A stretch of 64,000 nt of DNA from Nocardia aobensis NBRC 100429. Its GTDB lineage: Bacteria > Actinomycetota > Actinomycetes > Mycobacteriales > Mycobacteriaceae. The first letter of the stretch is position 1, and every line of letters starts with the position of its first letter. The stretch covers positions 1 to 64,000 of the forward strand of contig NZ_BAFQ01000167.1 of NCBI RefSeq assembly GCF_000308375.1, written 5' to 3'. Position numbers and translations under genes: made by a program. Under the pieces are notes generated by a model. It saw only the letters and a program-made list of their open reading frames with translations, was not told where the DNA came from and made no database searches. Below, in pieces: positions 47,183-55,268 of the stretch.

Positions 47183-47557
47183 ATGTCCAGTTCGTTCGGG
47201 GCCGGGTCCGGCCGGCCAACCACTCGCGTCCGTCCTTATGCGCTGACCGCTGGGCGCACCGAACCCGCGGTCGAACTGCCTCTCGAGGCGGTCGTGGAGA
47301 CACTGCCCTACGCCAATCAATTCGATTGGCCCGCAGGCGATATTCGAACAGATATTCTGCGCCTGGGCGCGGGGCGGCTCTCGGTCGCCGAAATCGCCGC
47401 CCATCTGCAACGTCCCCTGGGCATGATCCGGGTGGTGATCGGCGACCTGGTGGTGGCCGGCACACTGCGGGTGCACACCACGCTCAGCGAGGACGCCACA
47501 TTCGACGAGCGGCGATCCCTGATGGAGAGGACCCTGCGTGGACTCCGTGCCCTTTGA
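47183..47557 (+). CDS. cvnC: DUF742 protein (CvnC)
   Basis: This is a 124-residue protein with the DUF742 pattern: RVRPYALTAGRTEPAVELPLE, the winged-helix-like ILRLGAGRLSVAEIAAHLQRPLG and VVIGDLVVAGTLRVH. It is the third partner of conservons, thought to be a DNA-binding-like or adaptor component of the GTPase complex. Its start lies 8 nt after the cvnB stop, and its end overlaps the GTPase start by 20 nt. Confidence 0.9.
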   Translation: MSSSFGAGSGRPTTRVRPYALTAGRTEPAVELPLEAVVETLPYANQFDWPAGDIRTDILRLGAGRLSVAEIAAHLQRPLGMIRVVIGDLVVAGTLRVHTTLSEDATFDERRSLMERTLRGLRAL

Positions 47558-48332
47558 CACCGCGGCACCGCCCCTGCACACCGGAGCGCCCTCGACGGCC
47601 GAGCGGTATCCGCCCGCGCCGCAGACCGATTCCGCGCAGATCGGACCGCTCGGACCCAATTCCCCGGGCTCGCACCCGCAACCGCCGCTTCCATACCAGA
47701 ATCCCCCCATGCACTTTCAGAACTCGACGGCTCCGATGCCGCCCCACCCGGAGCTCGACAGCCGCACCGCCTCGACCAAGATCGTGGTCGCGGGCGGGTT
47801 CGGCGCCGGGAAGACCACCTTCGTCGGTGCGGTCTCGGAGATCGTGCCGCTGCGCACCGAGGCCATGGTGACCGGCGTATCCGACGGCATCGACGACCTG
47901 TCCGCCACCCCGGGCAAGGAAACCACCACGGTGGCCATGGATTTCGGCCGCATCATCCTGCCCGGCAACCTGACGCTGTATCTGTTCGGCACGCCCGGGC
48001 AGCGCCGGTTCTGGTTCATGTGGGACGACCTGATCCGCGGTGCGATCGGCGCCGTCGTGCTGGTCGACACACGCCGGATCGAGGACAGCTTCGCCGCGGT
48101 CGACTTCTTCGAGGCGCGCGGGCTGCCATTCCTGGTGGCGGTCAACAGGTTTCCGAGCGCACCGCGTTTCCCGGTCGCCGAACTGCGGGAGGCGCTGTCG
48201 ATCCGCGAGGGCGTGCCGGTGGTCGATATCGACGCCCGGGACGCCGGGGAGGTTCGGCGGGCGCTCGCCGCGGTCACCGAATACGCGATTGCGCGGTTGA
48301 CCGCCACCCACGCGACGGTGGGACAGAGCTGA
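47538..48332 (+). CDS. cvnD: Ras-like conservon GTPase (CvnD)
   Basis: The protein has 264 residues. The first ~78 are Pro-rich and disordered, longer than usual for this family (~190-200 aa). The G domain starts at STKIVVAGGFGAGKTTFVGA (P-loop 85-93). The G3 motif is LFGTPGQRRF and the G4-like motif is VNRFP. Such GTPases act in conservon signalling with the roadblock and DUF742 proteins. The GTG at 47538 has GGAGAGG 7 nt upstream, inside the cvnC end; ATG 47709 would remove the Pro-rich part but lacks a ribosome-binding site. Confidence 0.9.
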   Translation: MDSVPFDTAAPPLHTGAPSTAERYPPAPQTDSAQIGPLGPNSPGSHPQPPLPYQNPPMHFQNSTAPMPPHPELDSRTASTKIVVAGGFGAGKTTFVGAVSEIVPLRTEAMVTGVSDGIDDLSATPGKETTTVAMDFGRIILPGNLTLYLFGTPGQRRFWFMWDDLIRGAIGAVVLVDTRRIEDSFAAVDFFEARGLPFLVAVNRFPSAPRFPVAELREALSIREGVPVVDIDARDAGEVRRALAAVTEYAIARLTATHATVGQS

Positions 48333-48355
48333 GCGGTGCGAGCTGAGGGGAAGCG

Positions 48356-49183
48356 ATGAACTACTTCACCATGGGGTACTGGGTGCTGGGCCTGGCACTC
48401 GGGGTTTCCGCGGCCGGCGCGGTCGTCGGACTGGCCTGTGTTCGCCAGTCGACGCTCTCGGTCACCGCGCGGTTCCGGATGGTGTGGCTCACCGCGGCGG
48501 CAGTGTCCATCGGCGGCGTCGGCACCTGGCTGGCGGTGTACGTCACCATGCTCGGCGTCGGGGTGTCGTCCGGTGAGATCCGCTACGACATCGCCCGGAT
48601 GGTCGTGGCGACGGGCGTCGCGGTGGCGGGGGTCCTGGCGGGTCTGGTGATCACGGGCAAGGTGAGCACGCTGGTGCGGGTGATCGGCGGCGGCGTGGTG
48701 ATGGGCCTCGGCATCGGGATCATGCACCTGCTCGCGATGGGCGCGATCCGAGTGCAGGGATCGGTCGACGTGAACATCTGGATGTCGCTGAGCGCGGGGG
48801 CGCTGGCCGTCGCGGCCTCGATCGGTCTGCTGTGGGCCACCACCCGTTTCCACGCGATGCTGCCGTTGGCCGGGGCGGCCGCACTGTATGCGCTGGCGGT
48901 CACCGCGATCCACTACCTCGGCCAGGCCGGGGTGCACGTACATCTCGACACCGCGGTCGGCCAGCCCGACGGCGACGATCTGTTCACCCTCTTCGTGCCG
49001 GTGTTCGTGATGGGGACGCTGTCGTTGGCGGTCCCGATCACCGCGGTGCTGGTCGCCCCCGACCGCACCGGAACCACCCGCTCGCGGCAGTTGGCACAGG
49101 CGGCGAATTCCCCTGCCGGACAGACCGCTTCGCCGGCCGGCAAGGCGCGACCGGCGGTTCGGGCACCGCAGCCGGTGAGCTGA
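48356..49183 (+). CDS. MHYT-domain membrane protein
   Basis: This is a 275-residue integral membrane protein with about seven hydrophobic segments. MHYT signature-like elements recur: MGYWVLGLALGVS near the N-terminus, GIMHLLAMGAIRV (about 121-133) and AIHYLGQAGVHVHL (about 182-195), each with a His in the membrane facing possible metal ligands. The family is thought to sense O2, CO or NO through copper. There is no GGDEF/EAL output domain; the C-terminus is a short Ala/Pro tail. It follows the conservon GTPase by 23 nt and is likely co-transcribed, suggesting it supplies a membrane sensory input. Confidence 0.82.
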   Translation: MNYFTMGYWVLGLALGVSAAGAVVGLACVRQSTLSVTARFRMVWLTAAAVSIGGVGTWLAVYVTMLGVGVSSGEIRYDIARMVVATGVAVAGVLAGLVITGKVSTLVRVIGGGVVMGLGIGIMHLLAMGAIRVQGSVDVNIWMSLSAGALAVAASIGLLWATTRFHAMLPLAGAAALYALAVTAIHYLGQAGVHVHLDTAVGQPDGDDLFTLFVPVFVMGTLSLAVPITAVLVAPDRTGTTRSRQLAQAANSPAGQTASPAGKARPAVRAPQPVS

Positions 49184-49219
49184 ACGAAGTCGCGGCGGCC
49201 GGGCCGCGCACAGACGAGA

Positions 49220-49249
49220 ATCGGGGCGGGCCGTACGGCCCGCCCCGAT
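49220..49249. terminator. Bidirectional hairpin terminator
   Basis: A perfect 14-bp GC-rich stem with a 2-nt loop lies between the MHYT gene (rightward) and the leftward secreted-protein gene, 37 bp past the former and 20 bp past the latter. Confidence 0.8.
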
Positions 49250-49268
49250 CGCGTTGCGCTACTGGTGA

Positions 49269-49919
49269 TTACCCTTCGGCGGGCGCGTTGATCCGGTTGA
49301 AGTACTCGATCGCGACGAGCACGCCGGAGATGCCGCCGACGCCGACCAGACCGGCCGCGGCACCCAGCGGGGCGCCCAGGGCGGCACCGGTCAGGCAGCC
49401 GCCGATCCAGCCCGGGACGACCAGGAACGGGGTGCCGAGGACGGCACCGAGCGCACAACCGCCGGCCAGGCCGATCGCGGTGCCGACGAGGGTGCCGATG
49501 CTGGTGGCGATACCGAGCTCGTTGATCGCACTCTGGTTGGCCGCGTCGAGATCCGAACGGCTGGCCACATCGTGCAGCATCGGCGCCGGGTGGGCGGCGG
49601 CGCGGTCGGTGCTCGGCACCAGGGTGGCCTGGTTACCGTCGATCTGCGCGGCGATCGGGAACTCCAGACCGTCGTGCTGATAGCTCAGCGGAAATCCGGC
49701 TACCACCGTGCCCTGGTTGTCGCGGACCTGGAACTCGTTGCCTTCGGTCGTCAGCGACCCCGCGTCGGTCTTCACCACGACGGATTTGTCGACAACGTTT
49801 GCCGTGTAATGAATATCGGGGTTGGCGGCCGGAGCCGGAGCTGCGAATGCGGTGCCGGTGGAGATCCCAAGAGCAGCGATGACCAGAGCCGATGTTGCGG
49901 CGAACTTCCTGAGCTTCAT
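49269..49919 (-). CDS. Secreted protein with glycine-zipper hydrophobic C-terminus
   Basis: This is a 216-residue precursor. The signal peptide is MKLRKFAATSALVIAALGIS with cleavage after TAFA. The mature N-terminal half (~25-120) is predicted beta-rich (HYTANVVDKSVVVKTDAG, EFQVRDNQGTVVAGFPLSYQ). The C-terminal part (~135-205) is a Gly-rich hydrophobic pair: SIGTLVGTAIGLAGGCALGA and GCLTGAALGAPLGAAAGLVG, resembling glycine-zipper membrane segments. It is a type common in Nocardia and Rhodococcus; function unknown. ATG 49919 is used; GTG 49931 is possible. Confidence 0.75.
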   Translation of the reverse strand: MKLRKFAATSALVIAALGISTGTAFAAPAPAANPDIHYTANVVDKSVVVKTDAGSLTTEGNEFQVRDNQGTVVAGFPLSYQHDGLEFPIAAQIDGNQATLVPSTDRAAAHPAPMLHDVASRSDLDAANQSAINELGIATSIGTLVGTAIGLAGGCALGAVLGTPFLVVPGWIGGCLTGAALGAPLGAAAGLVGVGGISGVLVAIEYFNRINAPAEG

Positions 49920-50292
49920 TCCCTCATACACTTTCTTCAGCAGTTTGCGGCGCCGATACCCTGGCGCCTGAGCTCGAAATCGAAACCCTTAGACAGGCTG
50001 TCGTGCACCCATTACGAACACGTAACAAAGGCCGTTAATAAGCCGCCAAGAAGATGCCAGGAATGTTAATAAACTGAAAATTCGGACATTTTCCGGTCGA
50101 TGAGCGCGGGTCGGCAAACGCTCAGCCGCCCGCGCACCGACGTCTCGGGCCCCCGATATGCGGCACCCGCCGGCCGACCGGCAGCTGTACGGAAACCGCT
50201 TCGCCGGGCGTCACCGCGCCGATCTCGGCGCACACCGGAGGAGCTCCGCGAATTACAGTGTGGAGCAGGCATTTCGGCCCGCGGCGGGAGCG
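49920..50292. promoter_or_regulatory. Divergent intergenic region
   Basis: About 370 bp between a leftward secreted-protein gene and a rightward hypothetical gene. The part 49960-50095 is AT-richer and is the likely promoter area for both. No operator, RNA or small gene was recognised. Confidence 0.3.
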
Positions 50293-50736
50293 ATGAGGAA
50301 GGTACCGGATGTGACTCCGGAGCAGGAAGCGATATTGCGCGATGTACAGGTGCAGCTGCGCGGTCCGGATTTGGCGGGCTGGCCCCAGCTGGGCGACGAC
50401 GACGGCACGGACGGCGGCGCCATATCGGAACGGACGGTCGTCGAGGCGCTGGGCGCCGCCCTGCGGCAGATCGCCGAGCTGCGCACCGAGATCGCCGATC
50501 TGGAGACGACCGTGCTGGAACTGAGTCGGCAGGCGCCGCCGGCGACCGAACTGCCGTGGCCGCTGTCGCTGGTGGCCGCCCTGCTGGAGAACCCGGCGGC
50601 GGTGATCGGCGAGCAGATCGCACGCTGGGAGTCATTGCTCGAGGCGTTGCGGCCGAAGCCGGATGATGCGCCGCAGCCCGGACAGCGAGCGCTGGAAGCG
50701 CCGTCACCTCCGCGCGATATGAGTGAACGGCCCTGA
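50293..50736 (+). CDS. Conserved hypothetical protein with coiled-coil segment
   Basis: This is a 147-residue protein from ATG 50293 (142 residues from GTG 50308, which has GAGGAAGG suitably placed upstream). It is acidic at the start (TPEQEAILRDVQVQLRG), then has a likely coiled coil (VVEALGAALRQIAELRTEIADLETTVLEL) and an amphipathic helix (LPWPLSLVAALLENPAAVIG), ending in a Pro/Ala tail. No signal peptide is present. I do not recognise the family. Confidence 0.6.
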   Translation: MRKVPDVTPEQEAILRDVQVQLRGPDLAGWPQLGDDDGTDGGAISERTVVEALGAALRQIAELRTEIADLETTVLELSRQAPPATELPWPLSLVAALLENPAAVIGEQIARWESLLEALRPKPDDAPQPGQRALEAPSPPRDMSERP

Positions 50737-50748
50737 AAGTGGCGATGA

Positions 50749-50778
50749 GCGGGTTCTCCTGTTGCCAGGAGAACCCGC
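50749..50778. terminator. Hairpin terminator
   Basis: A perfect 13-bp stem with a 4-nt loop starts 13 bp after the stop of the rightward gene ending at 50736. No U-run follows. Confidence 0.75.
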
Positions 50779-50998
50779 CCTCAGCCACGAGGGTACCGGG
50801 GCCGCCTCAGGAAAACAGCGTTTCCGCTGGACTTTTTCCGGCGCCAAAAACCAACCAGCAGTTGGCAATTCACATCACAGCTACCGCCTCGCTAGCGCGA
50901 TGACACCGATATCCCTGCTGACTCCGATTTATTCGATAACCAATTGGTCGCTCGATTCAGGCAAACGCCACATATTTTCAGCGCCCGAAACCCGTGTC
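50779..50998. other. Intergenic, AT-richer
   Basis: No gene seen. The sequence is AT-richer than its flanks (for example 50925-50985) and lies downstream of the converging rightward hypothetical gene and the leftward bL32 gene. Confidence 0.3.
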
Positions 50999-51172
50999 CT
51001 ACAGCCGGGTCGGGTCGATCAGGCCACGTCGGACGGCGGTGACCAGTCGGCGCGGGATCTTGTAGACGACGCCCCCGACGCTTACCGGCACCAGGTCGGG
51101 CGGAGTCGCCTTCCAGTTCGAACGTCGGCTGTGGGTGTTGGCGCGCGACAGTCGTCGCTTCGGCACCGCCAT
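50999..51172 (-). CDS. rpmF: 50S ribosomal protein bL32, zinc-independent form
   Basis: This is a 57-residue protein starting [20 protein letters not shown] and ending [19 protein letters not shown]. The MAVPKRR/SR start is diagnostic of bL32. No cysteines are present, so it lacks the zinc ribbon of the housekeeping C+ form. It is the last gene of the leftward Zur-type operon mrf-bL31-bL32; the ATG comes 1 nt after the bL31 stop. It would replace the zinc-containing paralogue when zinc is scarce. Confidence 0.9.
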   Translation of the reverse strand: MAVPKRRLSRANTHSRRSNWKATPPDLVPVSVGGVVYKIPRRLVTAVRRGLIDPTRL

Positions 51173-51173
51173 C

Positions 51174-51452
51174 TCAGTTCTCCCCTCGCGAAGAACCGGG
51201 ACCCGGTGTGCGCCTGCCGTATTTGCGTTCGAATTTCTCCACCCGGCCCTGGGTGTCGAGGACGCGGTGCGCCCCGGTCCAGAACGGGTGGGAGTCCGCG
51301 GTGACGTCGACGGTGATCAGCGGATAGCTGTTGCCGTCGGACCATTCGACGGTGCGGGTGCTCGTCGCCGTCGATCGGGTGAGAAAGCGTTTGCCCGTGC
51401 TCACATCCTCGAAGACCACCGGGTGGTACTCCGGATGGATCCCTGATTTCAT
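51174..51452 (-). CDS. rpmE: 50S ribosomal protein bL31 type B (zinc-independent)
   Basis: This is a 92-residue protein: [43 protein letters not shown] and [10 protein letters not shown]. These are hallmarks of type B bL31; the CxxC pair of the type A form is absent. AAAGG lies upstream of the ATG, within the end of the Mrf-like gene. The C-terminal tail ([13 protein letters not shown]) is disordered. Expected to be induced by zinc limitation together with its operon neighbours. Confidence 0.94.
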   Translation of the reverse strand: MKSGIHPEYHPVVFEDVSTGKRFLTRSTATSTRTVEWSDGNSYPLITVDVTADSHPFWTGAHRVLDTQGRVEKFERKYGRRTPGPGSSRGEN

Positions 51453-51456
51453 CGCC

Positions 51457-52761
51457 CTACCTTTCGTTCGGCCGGGATTCGACGCCGCGGCCGCCTGAGT
51501 TGTCGGATTCGGTTGTGTCGCAGGGGTCCTCGTGGAACTCGCCGAACGGATCGTCCCAGTGCGCGACCAGATCCGGCGCGTTGCGCAGCAGGATCATCTC
51601 GGCCTCGTCGAGCAGCGCCCAGTGCAGCGCGGTGCGGATGTCGTCCGGATTCGCGCCGCAGGTGAGGACCACCAGCGAGATGTCGCGGTCACCGAAATCC
51701 TCGTCCCAGCGCAGCGCCGCCAGCGCCCGCCGATCGGGGTCGACCGAATCCCGCTCCGTGGGACTCATGGCCGCCAGCCAAGTCCCGGCGTCGCCGACCC
51801 GTACTCCGCCGCCGGCGGATTCCAGCCACACCACGCGCTCGGGCTGAGTCGCCAGCCAGATGCGTCCGCGCGCGGTGACCACGCCGTCGAACAGCACATC
51901 CATCGCCTCGTGCAGGCGGGTCGGATGGAACGGGCGATCGGTGGCGAATTCGATCAACGCCACACCGTTCTCCTCCGTCAGCGGTGGCCGGCCGCGCAAC
52001 AACGGTGCGTGCGCGTCGAAGATGCGGCCGCGCCGGGAATCGGCCGGAATGCGGTCGAGCAGCATCTCGATGCGCGCCGCGGCGATATCCCGCCCGTCAC
52101 CGACCCAGATCGACGGAGCCCGGGGCACCAGCCGATCCACGACCGCCCGCAGTACGTCGCGCTCACCGTCGCCCACCTGGTCCGTACCGAACACCACGAG
52201 CGCGTCGGCGAATTCGACCTGCCCGACGGCGAGCTGCGCCACCGTCCGGTCGTCGTCACCGGGGCCGCCCGCCCGTTCGTCGATGGTCTCGTCGCTCAGC
52301 GCGTCCGGCAGCCAGCTGCGGGCGTCGAGGCCGGTCACGACCGCTTCGATACGCACATCGCGGGCGGCGGGACCGTCGACGCGACCCACCAGGTCGACCA
52401 CGGGCACGTTGCCGATCGCATGACACACGGCTTCCGCCTCGAAGGCCGGGTCGAGCGCGATCACGATGCGGTGCACCGAATCTCGTGCCGCCAACCGGCA
52501 CAGCAGCGGCAGCAGATCGGCGCGCAGCGTGCAGGAGACACAGCCGTGCGCGAGTTCGTGCGCGCTCGCCGTCTCCCGGCCGTCGAGGTGCACCCGGCGG
52601 CGCACCACACCCTCGGGCAGTGAGCTCAGATCGTGTCGCACGACGACGGTGCCGGGCGCCGCGCCCAGCAGTCGCGCGAGGTGATCCATACCGTCCGCGA
52701 CCGGCCCCTGGAAGCCCGCCAGCAGCACGACGGGCGTGCGGCGGTCGGGATGTGACAGCAC
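51457..52761 (-). CDS. mrf: CobW/Mrf-like protein of the Zur regulon
   Basis: This is a 434-residue relative of COG0523/CobW GTPases. The normal Walker A (GxxxxGKT) is replaced by [13 protein letters not shown], so nucleotide binding through a P-loop is doubtful. The GCVSC motif (where CobW has CxCC) is retained in the context [15 protein letters not shown]. The C-terminal domain includes [18 protein letters not shown] and [18 protein letters not shown], typical of the CobW C-terminal part. Its position with C- ribosomal genes matches mycobacterial Mrf, the factor that recruits the hibernation protein Mpy to zinc-free ribosomes. GTG 52761 has AAAGGGG 5 nt before. The Zur-type box at 52775 sits in its promoter. 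Confidence 0.85.
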   Translation of the reverse strand: MLSHPDRRTPVVLLAGFQGPVADGMDHLARLLGAAPGTVVVRHDLSSLPEGVVRRRVHLDGRETASAHELAHGCVSCTLRADLLPLLCRLAARDSVHRIVIALDPAFEAEAVCHAIGNVPVVDLVGRVDGPAARDVRIEAVVTGLDARSWLPDALSDETIDERAGGPGDDDRTVAQLAVGQVEFADALVVFGTDQVGDGERDVLRAVVDRLVPRAPSIWVGDGRDIAAARIEMLLDRIPADSRRGRIFDAHAPLLRGRPPLTEENGVALIEFATDRPFHPTRLHEAMDVLFDGVVTARGRIWLATQPERVVWLESAGGGVRVGDAGTWLAAMSPTERDSVDPDRRALAALRWDEDFGDRDISLVVLTCGANPDDIRTALHWALLDEAEMILLRNAPDLVAHWDDPFGEFHEDPCDTTESDNSGGRGVESRPNER

Positions 52762-52774
52762 CGGAACCCCTTTC

Positions 52775-52787
52775 GATAATGATTTTC
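52775..52787. promoter_or_regulatory. Zur-type box (mrf side)
   Basis: gataatgattttc is a palindrome with one mismatch (GATAAT-G-ATTTTC) that fits the AT-rich, TGAAAATCATTTTC-like Zur/Fur core of actinobacteria. It lies 14 bp upstream of the leftward mrf start. Confidence 0.82.
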
Positions 52788-52829
52788 ATTTGCTCCAGCC
52801 ACACGGTACAGTCTGCGGCGACCGTTGTC

Positions 52830-52842
52830 GAAAATGATTTTC
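52830..52842. promoter_or_regulatory. Zur-type box (rpmB side)
   Basis: gaaaatgattttc is a perfect 13-bp palindrome 13 bp upstream of the bL28 start codon, just before the AAGGAG ribosome-binding site. Repression by Zur with zinc would block the rightward ribosomal operon. Confidence 0.85.
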
Positions 52843-52855
52843 AGAAAGGAGTCCC

Positions 52856-53092
52856 ATGTCGGCCCACTGCCAGGTCACCGGTCGCAAGCCGGGCTTCGGT
52901 AAGTCCGTCTCGCACTCCCACGTCCGGACCAACCGGCGCTGGGACCCGAACATCCAGCGCAAGACCTACTTCCTGCCCAGCGAGGGCCGCCGCGTCACGC
53001 TGCGCGTCTCGGCCAAGGGCATCAAGACCATCGACCGCGACGGGATCGAAGCGGTCGTGGCTCGTATCCGTGCGCGCGGGGACAAGATCTGA
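52856..53092 (+). CDS. rpmB: 50S ribosomal protein bL28, zinc-independent form
   Basis: This is a 78-residue protein beginning [20 protein letters not shown] and containing [22 protein letters not shown] and [16 protein letters not shown]. It resembles bL28; the CxxC of the zinc form (usually in the ...CDVCGK-like start) is reduced to one Cys. AAGGAG is upstream of the ATG. It is the first gene of the rightward C- ribosomal operon and overlaps bL33 (ATGA). Confidence 0.93.
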   Translation: MSAHCQVTGRKPGFGKSVSHSHVRTNRRWDPNIQRKTYFLPSEGRRVTLRVSAKGIKTIDRDGIEAVVARIRARGDKI

Positions 53093-53259
53093 TGGCGCGC
53101 AGCAACGAGATTCGCCCCATCGTGAAACTGCGGTCGACGGCCGGCACCGGCTACACCTACGTCACCCGCAAGAACCGCCGCAACGACCCCGACCGCATGG
53201 TGCTGCGCAAATACGATCCGCTGTTGCGCCGGCACGTCGACTTCCGCGAGGAACGGTGA
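53092..53259 (+). CDS. rpmG: 50S ribosomal protein bL33, zinc-independent form
   Basis: This is a 55-residue protein: [40 protein letters not shown] and a [15 protein letters not shown] end. The C+ form has two CxxC pairs; here all cysteines are lost. The ATG overlaps the bL28 stop, and the stop overlaps the uS14 ATG by 1 nt, so translation is coupled across the operon. Confidence 0.92.
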   Translation: MARSNEIRPIVKLRSTAGTGYTYVTRKNRRNDPDRMVLRKYDPLLRRHVDFREER

Positions 53260-53564
53260 TGGCGAAGAAATCCAAGATCGCACGCGACGAGCAACGCCGC
53301 GCCGTCGTGGCCCGCTACGCCGAACGCCGGGCCGAGCTCAAAGAGTTGATCCGCGATCCGGCCACCGCCGACGATCGCCGAGCGGCAGCACAGCTCGCGC
53401 TGCAGCGACTGCCACGTGACGCCAGTCCGGTACGATTGCGCAATCGGGACGCCACCGATGGCCGCCCCCGCGGTCATCTCCGCAAGTTCGGACTATCCCG
53501 GGTACGTGTGCGCGAGCTGGCCCACCGAGGGGAGCTGCCCGGTGTACACAAATCGAGTTGGTAG
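53259..53564 (+). CDS. rpsN: 30S ribosomal protein uS14, zinc-independent form
   Basis: This is a 101-residue protein beginning [20 protein letters not shown] and ending with [31 protein letters not shown], the long (~100 aa) cysteine-free uS14 typical of the C- form; the zinc form is ~61 aa with four Cys. It forms part of the 30S head near the decoding site. Confidence 0.95.
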   Translation: MAKKSKIARDEQRRAVVARYAERRAELKELIRDPATADDRRAAAQLALQRLPRDASPVRLRNRDATDGRPRGHLRKFGLSRVRVRELAHRGELPGVHKSSW

Positions 53565-53661
53565 ACCATCGCAGATCTCGTCGGAAGGAACCGGCAGGAG
53601 CGGTCGGGGCGCCCGCGCGACAGCGTAGGACCAGAGCTCACGCCGAGAAAGGATGGCCCAC

Positions 53662-53916
53662 ATGGCAGTCAAGCGAGCACCGTCGAAGCGCATCCGCGCC
53701 GAACAGGCCCGGCGGCCCAAGAAGAATCCGCTGATCGCGGCCGGCGTCGAAATCGTCGACTACAAGGATGTGAACCTGCTGCGCACGTTCATCTCCGACC
53801 GCGGCAAGATCCGCAGCCGCCGCGTCACCGGGCTCACCCCGCAGCAGCAGCGGCAGGTGGCGGTCGCGGTGAAGAACGCGCGCGAGATGGCGCTGCTGCC
53901 CTTCACCAGTAGGTAG
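53662..53916 (+). CDS. rpsR: 30S ribosomal protein bS18, zinc-independent form
   Basis: This is an 84-residue protein, [20 protein letters not shown], with the bS18 core [20 protein letters not shown] and [23 protein letters not shown] plus MALLPFTSR. It lacks the cysteines of the zinc form. The ATG at 53662 is chosen because GAGAAAGG is 9 nt upstream; the ATG at 53653 sits inside that ribosome-binding site. A 97-bp gap separates it from uS14. Confidence 0.94.
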   Translation: MAVKRAPSKRIRAEQARRPKKNPLIAAGVEIVDYKDVNLLRTFISDRGKIRSRRVTGLTPQQQRQVAVAVKNAREMALLPFTSR

Positions 53917-53928
53917 CGAACGAACAAC

Positions 53929-53963
53929 GAACGCCCCCCGGTGCCGCGGCACCGGGGGCGTTC
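53929..53963. terminator. Bidirectional hairpin terminator
   Basis: A 16-bp near-perfect stem (one bulged C) with a 2-nt loop lies between the bS18 gene and the leftward lectin-LysM gene. A gccgttt run follows on the plus side. Confidence 0.82.
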
Positions 53964-53974
53964 GCCGTTTCCGG

Positions 53975-54532
53975 TCACGGAATGGTCAGCAGCTGACCCT
54001 CGTTGATGACATCCGGGTTCTCGATGCCACTCGCCCCGGCGATTTCCAGGTAGCGGTTGCCGTCGCCGTAGAACCGTTCCGCGATGGCCCACAGCGTGTC
54101 ACCGGACTCCACGGTGTAGGTGCGGGGTTCCGGCGCCGGCGGCGGCGGCACCTGCTCGGCCGCGGGTGCGGCGACCGGCTCCTCGACCACGATCGGGTTG
54201 TCGGTATTGGTGCCCGACGCCCACAGCGAGGCACCGTCCCGGCCGTACAGGACGAGGTTGCGGTCCGGTTGCACGATCAGATGATCGGCGGCCTGTCCGT
54301 TGGTGTCGGTGGCCCATACGGGCCCACTGCCGGAGTACAGCACGAAGTTGCCGTCCTCCTGCAGGACGGCGCGCTCGACGCCACGCTCATGCGTCATGGT
54401 CGCCCACACCACGGTGCCGTCGGGCTCGGAAAGCACCAAGTTGCCATCGTTTTGGAGAGTCAGCGTGTACGCGCCGCCCTGAAGGGCCTGACCCAGGCCC
54501 AGTTCCTCGCCTACCTGCAACGTGTCGCCCAC
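53975..54532 (-). CDS. Bulb-type mannose-binding lectin with C-terminal LysM
   Basis: This is a 185-residue protein. Residues ~1-115 form a bulb-type (B-) lectin domain with three QxDxNxVxY-type motifs: QNDGNLVLS, QEDGNFVLY and QPDRNLVLY, the mannose-site signature. A Pro-rich linker leads to a LysM domain (YTVESGDTLWAIAERFYGDG, then the helix and INEGQLLTIP). No signal peptide is visible. It could bind mannosylated glycans and peptidoglycan, perhaps at the envelope or on host or rival cells. The GTG at 54532 is preferred because GAAAGGA is 8 nt upstream and the family starts with VGDTLQ. Confidence 0.85.
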   Translation of the reverse strand: MGDTLQVGEELGLGQALQGGAYTLTLQNDGNLVLSEPDGTVVWATMTHERGVERAVLQEDGNFVLYSGSGPVWATDTNGQAADHLIVQPDRNLVLYGRDGASLWASGTNTDNPIVVEEPVAAPAAEQVPPPPAPEPRTYTVESGDTLWAIAERFYGDGNRYLEIAGASGIENPDVINEGQLLTIP

Positions 54533-54720
54533 GCGGTGGATCCTTTCGAGAAGAGGTCGTGTCGATCGGTGATTCGATGGCGCAGAACCGCATTCGCTCA
54601 TCGTTTGCGAACCCTACTTGTCCCGCCGCGGATTTCGCAGCTGTTACGCGCCGACGTTCGCAGAATGTTCACTGGGACGTGCATCACAGCCGCCGCGCCC
54701 CCGCAGATAGGGTGAGGCCC

Positions 54721-55182
54721 ATGGACTCCATCCCCGGACGACGCCGCATCACAGCGGCGGCAATCGCGCTACTCGCACTACCGGCGCTGCTGGTCACCGC
54801 ATGCGGGAACTCCGACAACGGTGGGGCACAAGCGAATACGACCACGGCCGCGGTCAGCACGCCGACCGAGCAGAACCCGCCGCAACCCGGCCGGATGTTC
54901 ACCGCCAACTCGGCGATCACCAATCCGCACCCGCTGCCGTTCGACAGCTGGAGCCGGGTGGCCCCGGACCGGATCGCGGTGAACTTCCAGATCGGCTCGC
55001 CGGAGTGTTACGGCGTGGACGCGTCCACCACCGAAACCGACACCACCGTCACCGTCGCCCTGAAGGCCGGCACGCTGCCCGAGGCGGCCGGGCGCATGTG
55101 CACCATGATCGCCGTCTTCGGCACCCTGGAGATCCCGCTGAAGAAGCCCCTCGGCGATCGGAAAGTGTTGAGCGCGAACTGA
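54721..55182 (+). CDS. Small lipoprotein, conserved hypothetical
   Basis: This is a 153-residue precursor. An N-terminal basic stretch and hydrophobic core (ITAAAIALLALPALLVTACG) end in a lipobox (VTAC, Cys28). A Thr/Ala/Pro-rich linker follows, then a compact domain with two cysteines (SPECYGVDAS and RMCTMIAVFGTLEIPL), which may pair. I recall similar actinobacterial secreted proteins; no function is known. The ATG has AGGGTGAGG upstream. Confidence 0.75.
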   Translation: MDSIPGRRRITAAAIALLALPALLVTACGNSDNGGAQANTTTAAVSTPTEQNPPQPGRMFTANSAITNPHPLPFDSWSRVAPDRIAVNFQIGSPECYGVDASTTETDTTVTVALKAGTLPEAAGRMCTMIAVFGTLEIPLKKPLGDRKVLSAN

Positions 55183-55215
55183 TTCGCCGGGCCTGCGGAC
55201 CGAACGTGTAGAACG

Positions 55216-55254
55216 ACGTCGCCGCCCGCCGGAGGCACCGGCGGGCGGCGACGT
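55216..55254. terminator. Bidirectional hairpin terminator
   Basis: A perfect 17-bp GC-rich stem with a 5-nt loop lies 34 bp past the lipoprotein gene stop and 15 bp past the purH stop. It terminates the converging transcripts. Confidence 0.82.
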
Positions 55255-55268
55255 TCATGGTGACTCGA

